Positions 1 through 7,025 of a DNA stretch of 64,000 bases are shown one piece after another. Position 1 is the stretch's first letter. Each line of letters starts with the position of its first letter. The notes under the pieces were generated by a model. The model was not told the origin of the DNA and searched no databases. It worked only from the letters and a program-made list of their open reading frames with translations. The translations under genes were made by a program, and so were the position numbers. The DNA comes from Oleiagrimonas sp963747595. Its GTDB lineage: Bacteria > Pseudomonadota > Gammaproteobacteria > Xanthomonadales > Rhodanobacteraceae. The stretch is taken from NCBI GenBank assembly GCA_963747595.1, contig CAVVFO010000003.1:248001-312000 (forward strand), in the 5' to 3' direction.

Positions 1-316
1 CACCCGGGCCCGGGCACAGGCCGGCGAGCCCCCAGCCGACGCCGAAAATGGCGGCGCCGCCGATCAGCCGGCGGTCGAGGTCCTGCCGTGTGGGCAGATG
101 GAACCGGATGGCGAAGACCGGCTGCTCCCGGCGCAGGATGAAGCGGAAACTGATCAGCGTGACCAGCACGGCGCCGGCCAGCACAAGGGCCAGGGTCGGA
201 TCCCAGTGTCCGCTGAAATCGAGAAAGCCGATGACTTTCTCGGGATCGGTCATCTGCGACAGCGCGAGCCCGAAGCCGAACACTGCGCCGGCAAGAAGGC
301 TGACGAGATTTTTCAT
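1..316 (-). CDS. YeeE/YedE-like (DUF6691) membrane protein, C-terminus cut by window edge
   Basis: The reverse strand reads in frame from an ATG at 316 to the window edge without a stop, giving about 105 residues that begin MKNLVSLLAGAVFGFGLALS. Hydrophobic stretches alternate with short polar loops, and a late GLCPGPG motif is typical of the YeeE/YedE/DUF6691 family. Family members import thiosulfate or other sulfur species, or are paired half-transporters next to persulfide dioxygenases. Its ATG overlaps the stop of the upstream YeeE gene as ATGA, which suggests translational coupling. It is the third gene of a leftward operon starting with the metallo-beta-lactamase-fold gene. The substrate is inferred from context only. 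Confidence 0.8.
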   Translation of the reverse strand, partial: MKNLVSLLAGAVFGFGLALSQMTDPEKVIGFLDFSGHWDPTLALVLAGAVLVTLISFRFILRREQPVFAIRFHLPTRQDLDRRLIGGAAIFGVGWGLAGLCPGPG

Positions 317-750
317 GAATGGACTCCGAGCACGTGGCGAACGATGAAGACCGTCGCCACTCCGGTCACGAGAAAGGTCACGGTGGCCACCAGCGAGCGC
401 GCCGAGAGCCGCCCCAGGCCGCACACGCCGTGCCCGCTGGTGCAGCCCCCGCCGAGGCGTGTGCCAATACCGACCAGGCCGCCGGCCAGCAGAAAGACCG
501 GCCACGACAGGCCCGTGTCGAACACGTGCCGGGCGGGGATCAGCCAGAATTCGACAGCCGCGCCCCCCAGCATTCCGAGCAGGAACATCCAGCGCCAGTG
601 CGTCTCCTTGCCGGGGCGCGCGAGCGCCCCGTCGACGATGCCGCTGATGCCGGCGATGCGTCCGTTGAGCCACAGCAGCGCGCTCGCCGCGAGCCCGATC
701 AGCACACCGCCGGCGACCCCGCTGGCTGGGGTGAAGTTCACGATGGTCAT
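313..750 (-). CDS. YeeE/YedE family sulfur-compound membrane transporter half
   Basis: A 145-residue integral membrane protein with about four hydrophobic segments. The loop GGGCTSGHGVCG (around residues 98-110) is the conserved cysteine/glycine signature of the YeeE/YedE (TsuA-like) family, whose cysteines relay thiosulfate or persulfide sulfur across the membrane. The ATG at 750 overlaps the TGA of the upstream metallo-beta-lactamase-fold gene, and its own TGA overlaps the ATG of the next YeeE-like gene. The three are therefore very likely one coupled operon. Two short YeeE-type genes in tandem are a common split form of the longer single-chain transporter. The sulfur role follows from family and neighbours. 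Confidence 0.85.
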   Translation of the reverse strand: MTIVNFTPASGVAGGVLIGLAASALLWLNGRIAGISGIVDGALARPGKETHWRWMFLLGMLGGAAVEFWLIPARHVFDTGLSWPVFLLAGGLVGIGTRLGGGCTSGHGVCGLGRLSARSLVATVTFLVTGVATVFIVRHVLGVHS

Positions 751-1661
751 GGTGTGGGCGGTTCCTCGGCGGCGATGGTGGAGAAGTCCCGGGCCCGGTT
801 CAGCGGGATTTTGAGATAGCGCGTGCCGTTGCGCTCTTCTGGCGGCAATTGTCCGGCGCGGATATTGATCTGGATGGCGGGAATGACCAGGGTGGGCATG
901 CCGAGCGTCCTGTCGCGTGCACGGCGCAGCGTGACGAAATCGGTTTCCGAGCGACCGTTGCCGACGTGGATGTTGTCGCGCTTTTCCGCGCCGACCGTCG
1001 TTTCGTTGCGGTACTCGCGGTCGCCGGGGCGGTAGTCATGAAGCACGAACAAACGCGTCGCGTCGGGCAGTTCGAACAGGCGTTGGATCGAGCGATACAG
1101 CGTGACGGCATCACCGCCGGGGAAATCACAGCGCGCCGTGCCTCCATCAGGCATGAACAGGGTGTCACCGACGAAGGCGGCATCGCCGATGAGATAGGTC
1201 AGATGATCGGAGGTATGACCGGGGGTGGCGATGACTCGTGCCGTGATCCCTCCGACTGCAAAGGTTTCCCCATCCTCGAACAGGTGGTCGAATTGCGCAC
1301 CGTCAGGCAGGAAGTCGCGCTCCAGGTCGTATGTTTCTCGAAAATGCGCCTGCACGTGACGGATGCCGGCGCCGATGCCGCAGCGTCCGCCGAGGGCACG
1401 CTTGACGTGGGCGCCACCCGCCATGTGATCGGCGTGGGCGTGGGTTTCCAGCACCCAGTCGGTCCGCAGATCGTGGTCACGCACGAACGCCACGATCTGC
1501 TCGATGTAATGGGTGGAGGTGCGTCCCGAGTCCGCTTCGTAGTGCAGCACGCTGTCGATCACGGCTGCGTGGCGGGTCTGCGGATCCCACACCACATAGG
1601 AGAAGGTGGAGGTGTCGGGATGCAGGAACGCCTTGACGTGTGGGCTCTGCCTCTGGCTCAT
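747..1661 (-). CDS. metallo-beta-lactamase-fold hydrolase, persulfide dioxygenase (ETHE1/Blh)-like
   Basis: 304 residues. The metal-binding THAHADH motif at about residues 73-79 (His74, His76, Asp78, His79), the later TPGHT, the bridging VGDTLF and a final HDY give the complete ligand set of the glyoxalase II/ETHE1 superfamily. In the Xylella BigR regulon the equivalent protein (Blh) oxidises glutathione persulfide to sulfite, and the same role is inferred here. In-frame starts exist at 1691 and 1661. I prefer 1661 because 1691 sits within the promoter/operator. It heads a leftward operon with two YeeE-type transporters and is divergent from the BigR-like repressor. In Xylella Blh carries a DUF442 domain; here that domain is a separate gene at 2925. 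Confidence 0.85.
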   Translation of the reverse strand: MSQRQSPHVKAFLHPDTSTFSYVVWDPQTRHAAVIDSVLHYEADSGRTSTHYIEQIVAFVRDHDLRTDWVLETHAHADHMAGGAHVKRALGGRCGIGAGIRHVQAHFRETYDLERDFLPDGAQFDHLFEDGETFAVGGITARVIATPGHTSDHLTYLIGDAAFVGDTLFMPDGGTARCDFPGGDAVTLYRSIQRLFELPDATRLFVLHDYRPGDREYRNETTVGAEKRDNIHVGNGRSETDFVTLRRARDRTLGMPTLVIPAIQINIRAGQLPPEERNGTRYLKIPLNRARDFSTIAAEEPPTP

Positions 1662-1691
1662 GATGGTCGGTCCGATACGTTGGATGTGCAC

Positions 1692-1720
1692 AATATAGTA
1701 GACATTACTAATTTAGTAAA
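1692..1720 (-). promoter_or_regulatory. predicted sigma70 promoter of the sulfur operon
   Basis: Reading leftward, TTTACT (1720-1715) and TATATT (1697-1692) are separated by exactly 17 bases and match the sigma70 consensus at 4/6 and 5/6 positions. The spacer contains most of the palindromic operator at 1705-1719, so repressor binding would block polymerase. Predicted by eye only. Confidence 0.55.
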
Positions 1721-1727
1721 TCATAAT
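1699..1727 (+). promoter_or_regulatory. predicted sigma70 promoter of the bigR-like operon
   Basis: TAGACA (1699-1704, 5/6 match) and CATAAT (1722-1727, 5/6 match) are 17 bases apart. The palindrome at 1705-1719 lies wholly inside this spacer, so the regulator would control its own transcription as well as the divergent operon. Confidence 0.6.
1705..1719. promoter_or_regulatory. BigR-type operator palindrome
   Basis: TTACTAATTTAGTAA is a perfect 7-base inverted repeat around one central T, in AT-rich DNA that contrasts with the GC-rich surroundings. ArsR/BigR repressors bind AT-rich palindromes of this type in divergent promoter regions. It sits between the -35 and -10 boxes of the rightward promoter and in the spacer of the leftward one. 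Confidence 0.7.
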
Positions 1728-1769
1728 GAAGGGATTGAACAGATCTTTCGCTCGCAGGAGCCACGCACC

Positions 1770-2117
1770 ATGTCGGAATCCAGGGAAGAGGCGGCTCTCT
1801 CGCCGGCCTTTGTCGCAGAGATGCAGGTCCATGCCACCGAGGCTGCGGGCCTGCTCAAGGTGCTGGCGCACGAGACCCGCCTGCTGGTGCTGTGTCACCT
1901 GTCCCGCGGCGAGTTGTCCGTGGGCGAGATCAACACCCGCGTTCCCTTGAGCCAGTCAGCGCTGTCGCAGCACCTGGCGGTGCTGCGCAACGAGGGTCTG
2001 GTGGTCACGCGGCGAGAGGGGCAGAGCATTTACTATCGCCTGGCCGATACCGGCGCCAGCCGCGTGCTGGCGGTACTGCACGAGATGTATTGCGGAGCTG
2101 CGGGGAGAGAGTCGTGA
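1770..2117 (+). CDS. bigR: ArsR-family sulfide/persulfide-responsive repressor (BigR-like)
   Basis: 115 residues, a winged-helix ArsR/SmtB repressor. The recognition helix reads LSQSALSQHLAVLRNEGLV (residues 60-78), followed by a beta-wing with TRREGQSIYYRL. Cys42 and Cys108 occupy the two positions known in Xylella BigR to form the disulfide or polysulfide bridge that switches off DNA binding; no classical metal-binding CxC is present. The start is set by AGGAG at 1756-1760, nine bases before the ATG. It is divergent from the metallo-beta-lactamase operon with the operator between them, and its TGA overlaps the GTG start of the TauE/SafE gene. Assignment to BigR/SqrR rather than to an arsenic or zinc sensor rests on the cysteines and neighbours. 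Confidence 0.88.
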   Translation: MSESREEAALSPAFVAEMQVHATEAAGLLKVLAHETRLLVLCHLSRGELSVGEINTRVPLSQSALSQHLAVLRNEGLVVTRREGQSIYYRLADTGASRVLAVLHEMYCGAAGRES

Positions 2118-2899
2118 TCTATGCCGTGTTCGGAGCGCTGGCGGTCGGTGTCAGTCTGGGCCTGCTCGGGTCTGGAGGTTCCATCCTCACCGTGCCGGTG
2201 CTGGTCTATCTGCTGCATCAGCCACCCAAGCAGGCGATTGCAGGGTCATTGGCGATCGTCGGCGCGATCGCTCTGGTGGGCGCCGTGCGTTATGCCTCGC
2301 AGGGGTTGACGAGCTGGCGTCATGTGCTGCTGTTCGGTGTACCGGGAGTAGTGGCCACCTACGCCGGATCGTGGGTCTCGCAGTTCGTGCCGGGACTGCT
2401 GCAGTTGGTGGTATTCGCGGCGATCATGGGTGTGGCTTCCTGGGTCATGTTGCGTCCACCTCGACTGATGAGCGGAGACAGCGGCGAGCGTGCGCTGATC
2501 TGGCTGATCGCGGCGGGTATCGGCGTTGGTCTGGTCACGGGTTTCGTGGGCGTCGGCGGTGGTTTTTTGCTGGTGCCGGCGCTGGTGATGCTGGGAGGTT
2601 TGAACATGCATCGCGCGGTGGCGACCAGCCTTGCCGTGATCGTGATCAACTCGGTGGGCGGGCTTTACAAGCACGTTGGCCTGCTGGCCGGCACCGGGCA
2701 GTCACTGGACTGGCACATCATCGGATTGTTCATTCTGATTGGCGCTGCCGGCAGCCTCGTGGGCAATGTTGTCGCCCGGCGAATCCCGCAGCAAGGATTG
2801 CGCCGGGTGTTTGGCGTGTTCCTGATTCTCATGTGCGGGTTCATCCTGTGGCGCACTGTTCCGGGCCTGCTGCACCACACGGGTCGTCATCCAGCCTGA
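2114..2899 (+). CDS. TauE/SafE (TSUP) family sulfite/sulfur-compound exporter
   Basis: 261 residues starting with GTG, which overlaps the repressor stop as GTGA, so the two are translationally coupled. The protein has two homologous halves, each starting with a glycine-rich helix (GLLGSGGSILTVPVLVYLL near the N-terminus and GFVGVGGGFLLVPALVMLGG near residue 145), the duplicated signature of the TSUP/TauE family. About eight membrane helices are expected. These exporters remove sulfite, sulfoacetate or similar anions. In this operon export of the sulfite made by the persulfide dioxygenase is the logical role, by inference. Confidence 0.87.
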   Translation: MIYAVFGALAVGVSLGLLGSGGSILTVPVLVYLLHQPPKQAIAGSLAIVGAIALVGAVRYASQGLTSWRHVLLFGVPGVVATYAGSWVSQFVPGLLQLVVFAAIMGVASWVMLRPPRLMSGDSGERALIWLIAAGIGVGLVTGFVGVGGGFLLVPALVMLGGLNMHRAVATSLAVIVINSVGGLYKHVGLLAGTGQSLDWHIIGLFILIGAAGSLVGNVVARRIPQQGLRRVFGVFLILMCGFILWRTVPGLLHHTGRHPA

Positions 2900-2924
2900 T
2901 CGGCGCACATCCGGGGAAAAAGAC

Positions 2925-3380
2925 ATGAACCCTCCTCCCATCCAACTGCCCAACGCCCGTCAGCCCCGCCCCGGGGTGCTTACCGGAGGTCAACCGACGC
3001 AGGCGTGTCTGCAAGCCGCACGTGCCGCCGGATATTGCACCGTCGTGAACTTGCGCCCCCCGGCCGAGTTCGATGCGTTCGACGAAGCCGCCACCGTGCG
3101 TGGATTGGGGTTGCGCTACGTCACCATACCGGTAGCCAGTCCGGCCGATTTGACGGTGACGGCCGTGGACATGCTGCACCGCGCGCTGCAGGATGCGGCA
3201 GAGGCGCCGGTGCTGGTGCACTGCGCAAGCGGCAACAGGGTGGGTGGGCTGTTTGCGCTTCATGCCCGTTGCAAACGCGGACTGAGCGTGGACGAGGCGT
3301 TGGCTTGCGGGGATGCGGCGGGACTCACGGCGCCGCAATTGCGCGACGCGGTGCGTGAAAAACTGCAGGCGATGGACTGA
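2925..3380 (+). CDS. DUF442 / Blh N-domain-like protein with rhodanese-type HCASGNR loop
   Basis: 151 residues. The GVLTGGQPT start region and the loop VLVHCASGNRVGGL (around residues 96-110) identify the DUF442 (TIGR01244) domain, a dual-specificity-phosphatase-like fold. The loop CASGNR has the six-residue spacing of a rhodanese sulfurtransferase loop rather than the CX5R of a tyrosine phosphatase, which fits persulfide transfer. In Xylella and Agrobacterium this domain is fused to the persulfide dioxygenase (Blh); here it is free-standing, 25 bases after the TauE gene. It probably acts in the cytoplasm, handing sulfane sulfur to or from glutathione. Confidence 0.82.
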   Translation: MNPPPIQLPNARQPRPGVLTGGQPTQACLQAARAAGYCTVVNLRPPAEFDAFDEAATVRGLGLRYVTIPVASPADLTVTAVDMLHRALQDAAEAPVLVHCASGNRVGGLFALHARCKRGLSVDEALACGDAAGLTAPQLRDAVREKLQAMD

Positions 3381-3539
3381 GTGTCTCGACCTCGCCGCGT
3401 CCCCGGCGTTCCTGCCGCGCGATGGACGTACGGCACGCGCGTTGCCTGAGGCGTGCGGGGCGCGCCAGTCGAAGTCCCGACCCCTTCCATCGCCGCAGAT
3501 TTTGTCCGCGTGGCGGGCCGATGCATCTATGCTTGGCGC

Positions 3540-5183
3540 ATGGATGCATACATCGGCCGCAGCGGGCGGCGCATCGCGGTGTGGATGGCGCTTGTGCTGG
3601 CTGCATTGGCCGGGCTCTTGTACTGGTGGCTGCTGGGCCGCCCGGTGCAGCTGCCGGCGGCGCCGTCGTCGCACATTGCCTGCGTGTCCTACGCGCCCTT
3701 CCGCAAGGAGGGCGAGTCGCCGCTGGACCCGCAGGCGTTTGTCACGCCGCAGCGGATCGATCACGACCTCAAGCGTTTGTCGCGGCGCTTCGATTGCGTG
3801 CGCACGTACTCACAATCGCAGGGCCTGAGCGCGGTGCCGCGTATCGCCAGGCGGTACGGCATGCATGTGCTGATGGGTATCTGGCTGTCCGCCGACACGG
3901 CCGCCAATGCGCGCGAGATCCGGCGCGGTATCCGCACGGCGCGCGCCAACCGCGCGACCGTGCGCGCCATCGTGGTGGGCAACGAAGTGCTTCTGCGTGG
4001 CGAACTGACGCCGGCACGCCTGGCGGGCTACGTACGGCAAGTGCGCGATGCCACACACATGCCTGTCACCTATGCCGATGTCTGGGAATTCTGGCTGCGC
4101 TATGCGCACAGTGACGGGCTGGCGCGGGCGGTGTCGTTCGTCACGGTGCACATCCTGCCGTACTGGGAGGATGATCCGGTGCCGGTGGGGCGCGCCATCG
4201 CGCACGTCGCCCACGTCTATCGCGAGGTGCAGGCCGCGCTGCCGCACAAGCGCATCCTGATTGGCGAGACGGGCTGGCCCAGCGAGGGCAAGTCGCGACG
4301 CGGTGCCGTGCCCAGCCGGATCAACGAGGCGCGCTACGTGCGCGGGTTTCTGGTGTACGCGGCGAAAAACGATGTTCCGTACAACCTGATCGAATCGTTC
4401 GATCAGCCCTGGAAGCGTGTCCTGGAAGGGACGGTGGGGGGGTACTGGGGCCTGTTCGATACGCATGCGCGGCCGAAGTTTCCACTGCGCGGGCCGGTGG
4501 TGGAAATGCCGCACTGGTGGCATGGGTGGTTGGCGGGCGGCGGGACGGCCCTGCTGTTTGCGCTGCTTGCGGGAACCGGCTGGCGACGCCGGGCGGCCGG
4601 TTCTTTGGCGGGGCTGGCAGTGGGCTGCACACTGGCCGAAGCGGTGCGCGAGATGCTTCACGCGTTGCGGTTGCCGTTGTCATGGACAGGGGCAGTGCTG
4701 GGGTGCGTAATGGCCGTGCTGACGGCACTGGCCTGCACGCGGCGACTGGCGGCATGGCTGGAGGGCGATGCGGATGCGGATACGCCAGCGGGCGCACGCG
4801 GGTGGCGTGCGCTGGATGGGTTCACGTCGGCGCGGATGCAGTTCCTGTGGTTGCTGGGCGCTGCCTGGATGGATCTGCTGCTGGTGGTCGATGGACGCTA
4901 TCGCGATTACCCGGTTGCGGTGTTTTTGCTGGCTGCGTTGCCGCTGGCGTTGCGCGCTTTCGCGGCACCCGCCGGTGCGGTACGGGATCTCATCGAGGAG
5001 CGCGTGCTGGCCGTGTGGCTGGTATTGGCGGCGCTGTTGTTGTTGCTGCACGCGCACGCTGCCAATCGGGACGTGTGGTCATGGGCGTTGTGCAACGTGC
5101 TGTTGGCTGCGCCGGTGCTGGCGGCGTGGCTGCGACCACGCATCGCCGTGCAGCCGCGCCAGGCGCAGCACCCCGATGAGTAG
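3540..5183 (+). CDS. membrane-bound GH17-like glycoside hydrolase/transglycosylase
   Basis: 547 residues. A signal-anchor helix (about residues 12-33) is followed by a GH17 TIM-barrel domain. The general acid/base lies in VVGNEV (Glu149) and the nucleophile in IGETGWPS (Glu243), both canonical for beta-1,3-glucan-active GH17 enzymes. From about residue 325 the protein continues into several hydrophobic segments, making a membrane-embedded tail. Bacterial GH17-membrane fusions act in cyclic or linear periplasmic beta-glucan synthesis and remodelling, as transglycosylases. No dedicated glucosyltransferase gene is adjacent. The ATG at 3540 places the signal anchor at the N-terminus; no clear Shine-Dalgarno is seen. 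Its last 105 bases overlap a convergent small gene. Confidence 0.8.
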   Translation: MDAYIGRSGRRIAVWMALVLAALAGLLYWWLLGRPVQLPAAPSSHIACVSYAPFRKEGESPLDPQAFVTPQRIDHDLKRLSRRFDCVRTYSQSQGLSAVPRIARRYGMHVLMGIWLSADTAANAREIRRGIRTARANRATVRAIVVGNEVLLRGELTPARLAGYVRQVRDATHMPVTYADVWEFWLRYAHSDGLARAVSFVTVHILPYWEDDPVPVGRAIAHVAHVYREVQAALPHKRILIGETGWPSEGKSRRGAVPSRINEARYVRGFLVYAAKNDVPYNLIESFDQPWKRVLEGTVGGYWGLFDTHARPKFPLRGPVVEMPHWWHGWLAGGGTALLFALLAGTGWRRRAAGSLAGLAVGCTLAEAVREMLHALRLPLSWTGAVLGCVMAVLTALACTRRLAAWLEGDADADTPAGARGWRALDGFTSARMQFLWLLGAAWMDLLLVVDGRYRDYPVAVFLLAALPLALRAFAAPAGAVRDLIEERVLAVWLVLAALLLLLHAHAANRDVWSWALCNVLLAAPVLAAWLRPRIAVQPRQAQHPDE

Positions 5184-5483
5184 GGCAGCCGCTCCCGCCT
5201 CCGGGCTGTAGAGCATCAGGGCGATGCCGCCGCCGAGGGCCGCCAGCCAGGCGCTCAGGGGGTGCTTCCAGAGCAGGGCCAGCGCCGCGGTGGCCATTGC
5301 CACGACGGTCACCGCGCCGCTGGTGAAGGCGAGGACACCGAGCCCGCGCGCGTCGCAGCCCAGTGATTGCGCCCCTGCTAGGCAGTGATGGGCCGCACTC
5401 GTATTTTCGATCCAGCCCAGGCGCAACCACAGCGCCAGGCCGATGGCCACGGCCACACTCAGCCAGATGGCGACGTAGCGCAC
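5079..5483 (-). CDS. small hydrophobic membrane protein, function unknown
   Basis: 134 residues from a GTG start four bases after the stop of the EEP-family gene. It has an N-terminal transmembrane helix (about residues 3-21), then two or three further hydrophobic segments to about residue 110, then a basic glutamine/arginine-rich tail. The tail lies in the 105-base convergent overlap with the GH17-like gene and may be poorly constrained. The pattern of charged loops between helices, and its place as last gene of a leftward operon, support a real gene. I do not recognise the family. Confidence 0.55.
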   Translation of the reverse strand: MRYVAIWLSVAVAIGLALWLRLGWIENTSAAHHCLAGAQSLGCDARGLGVLAFTSGAVTVVAMATAALALLWKHPLSAWLAALGGGIALMLYSPEAGAAALLIGVLRLARLHGDAWSQPRRQHRRSQQHVAQRP

Positions 5484-5487
5484 GCTG

Positions 5488-6261
5488 TCAGCGTCCCAGC
5501 CATTTCGTCGGCACCTGCACCTGCGCCGCCAGCGGCAGATGGTCGGAAAACGCTTCTGGCAGCGTCCACATGCGCTCGATGCGGATGTCGCCGGAGGTCA
5601 GGATGTGGTCGATGGCGCGGTGCGGGCGCCAGCTGGGGAAGGTCAGTTGGGGGTGTTCCGGGGCACGCAGATGCGTGCGCGAGAACAGGTGTTGCATTTC
5701 TGCACTCTCCACCTCGCTGTTGAGATCGCCCATCATCACGGCGTGGGGATATTCCGACAGCAGGTCGCCGATGAAGCCGAGCTGCCGCAGACGCGCCTGC
5801 GGGCCCAGCGACAGGTGCGCCACGGCCACGGTCAGGGCTGTCTTGTCGGCACCGAAACGCACCAGCATCACGCCGCGGCCGGGAATGCGGCCGGGCAGCG
5901 GATAGTCCAGCACCTCGTGCGGCTCCAGACGGCTGATCAGGCCGTTGGCGGAATGTGCCACGCGCGCCATGGGCCGGTTCGGCTGATGGCTCCAGTAGGG
6001 CATGCCGCTGGCATCGGCCAGGTACCGGGTCTGGTTGCGGAAGCCCGAGCGCAGGCTGCCGGCATCGGCTTCCTGCAGTCCGATCACGTCGAACTGGGGC
6101 AGCACCTTGGCGAGATCGTCCAGGTTGTCCTGCTTGGCGCGCGTGGGCAGGACGCTGGCCCAGCTGCGCGTCACGTACTGCCGGTAGCCCTGCACGCTGG
6201 CGCCGGCCAGGATGTTGCAGCTGAGCAGGCGCAGCGTGGTGCTGCCAGTCGCCTCGCTCAT
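5488..6261 (-). CDS. endonuclease/exonuclease/phosphatase (EEP) family hydrolase
   Basis: 257 residues beginning MSEATGSTTLRLLSCNIL. EEP-fold motifs in order: LLSCNI (metal-binding Asn), FDVIGLQEAD (catalytic Glu), VAVAHLSLGP (His), VMMGDLNSEV (Asp/Asn pair), AIDHILTS (Asp-His) and the terminal FSDHLPLAAQV (Asp-His). All catalytic residues of DNase I-like Mg-dependent phosphodiesterases are present. No signal peptide is visible, so it is probably cytoplasmic. The substrate cannot be read from sequence; relatives include nucleases and sphingomyelinase-like or inositol phosphatases. It follows the second dsbA gene in the same direction after about 86 bases. Confidence 0.82.
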   Translation of the reverse strand: MSEATGSTTLRLLSCNILAGASVQGYRQYVTRSWASVLPTRAKQDNLDDLAKVLPQFDVIGLQEADAGSLRSGFRNQTRYLADASGMPYWSHQPNRPMARVAHSANGLISRLEPHEVLDYPLPGRIPGRGVMLVRFGADKTALTVAVAHLSLGPQARLRQLGFIGDLLSEYPHAVMMGDLNSEVESAEMQHLFSRTHLRAPEHPQLTFPSWRPHRAIDHILTSGDIRIERMWTLPEAFSDHLPLAAQVQVPTKWLGR

Positions 6262-6347
6262 GCGTGCGTCCCGGGGGTGCTCGGAGCGATGGCGATTGCC
6301 TGTCTGGCCTGGATCATGGGTGCGAGCGAGGGATTGCGACGGAATAC

Positions 6348-6986
6348 TCAGTGTTGCCCCTTCGCCTTGAGTTCGCGCTGAACCAGCCAATGCGTCAGTT
6401 TCAGCAGCTCGGCGTAGGTCTTGATGCGGCCCGAGCGGTACTTGCCGTCGACCACGATGGTGGGTGTGCCCTGCACGCCCCAGTCCTTGATCAACGCATT
6501 GGAACGCGCCAGCTTCCGGTCCGTCTCGTGCGAGTGCGCCGCCTTGAGGAACGCCTTGGCCGTGGTGCCGTGCTTGGCATAGAAATCGGCCATGTCCGAC
6601 AGCGAGTTCAACGGATAATGATCGTAGAACTTGGCCTTGAACAGGGCCAGGTGCGTCCGCTTCAATATTCCCAGCTCCTGCGCGGCGTAGAAGGCGCGGG
6701 CATAGGGCTCCCAGGCCGGACTGAACGATGCCGGCACGTAGTGGAAGTCGACGTTTTTGGGCAGCGATTTGCTCAGCGTGTCCGCGTCGGCGGAGAAGTG
6801 GTAGCAGTGGATGCAGCCATAGGAAAACACCTCGACCACTTCCACCTTGCCCTTGGGACTGTAGCGTTCGGGGTGCGCGATCTTGTCGTACTGGTTGCCT
6901 GCGGTGAACGGTGCCTCGCTGCCTTGCGCAGCACAGGCGGTGGCCAGCAAGAGGCCGGCAAGCGTCAGGGTGACACGTTTGAACAT
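6348..6986 (-). CDS. dsbA: periplasmic thiol:disulfide interchange protein DsbA
   Basis: 212 residues with an N-terminal signal peptide (MFKRVTLTLAGLLLATACAA, cleavage likely around residues 18-20). The thioredoxin-like core carries the active site CIHC inside VEVFSYGCIHCYHF and the cis-proline loop VQGTPTIVVDGKYR near residue 172. The helical insertion expected for DsbA lies between them. It oxidises cysteine pairs of secreted proteins and would be reoxidised by DsbB, which is not in this window. A second, longer DsbA-like lipoprotein lies directly upstream in the same direction, so this is a tandem pair. Confidence 0.92.
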   Translation of the reverse strand: MFKRVTLTLAGLLLATACAAQGSEAPFTAGNQYDKIAHPERYSPKGKVEVVEVFSYGCIHCYHFSADADTLSKSLPKNVDFHYVPASFSPAWEPYARAFYAAQELGILKRTHLALFKAKFYDHYPLNSLSDMADFYAKHGTTAKAFLKAAHSHETDRKLARSNALIKDWGVQGTPTIVVDGKYRSGRIKTYAELLKLTHWLVQRELKAKGQH

Positions 6987-7025
6987 GGTGGACTCCGGGG
7001 AAGCGATCGGGCGTGGGGGAACGAT

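Noticed and set aside
849..1769. Long open frame on the plus strand running into the bigR-like gene
   Set aside because: It is antisense to the metallo-beta-lactamase gene and lacks family features; the real start is at 1770 with its own AGGAG.
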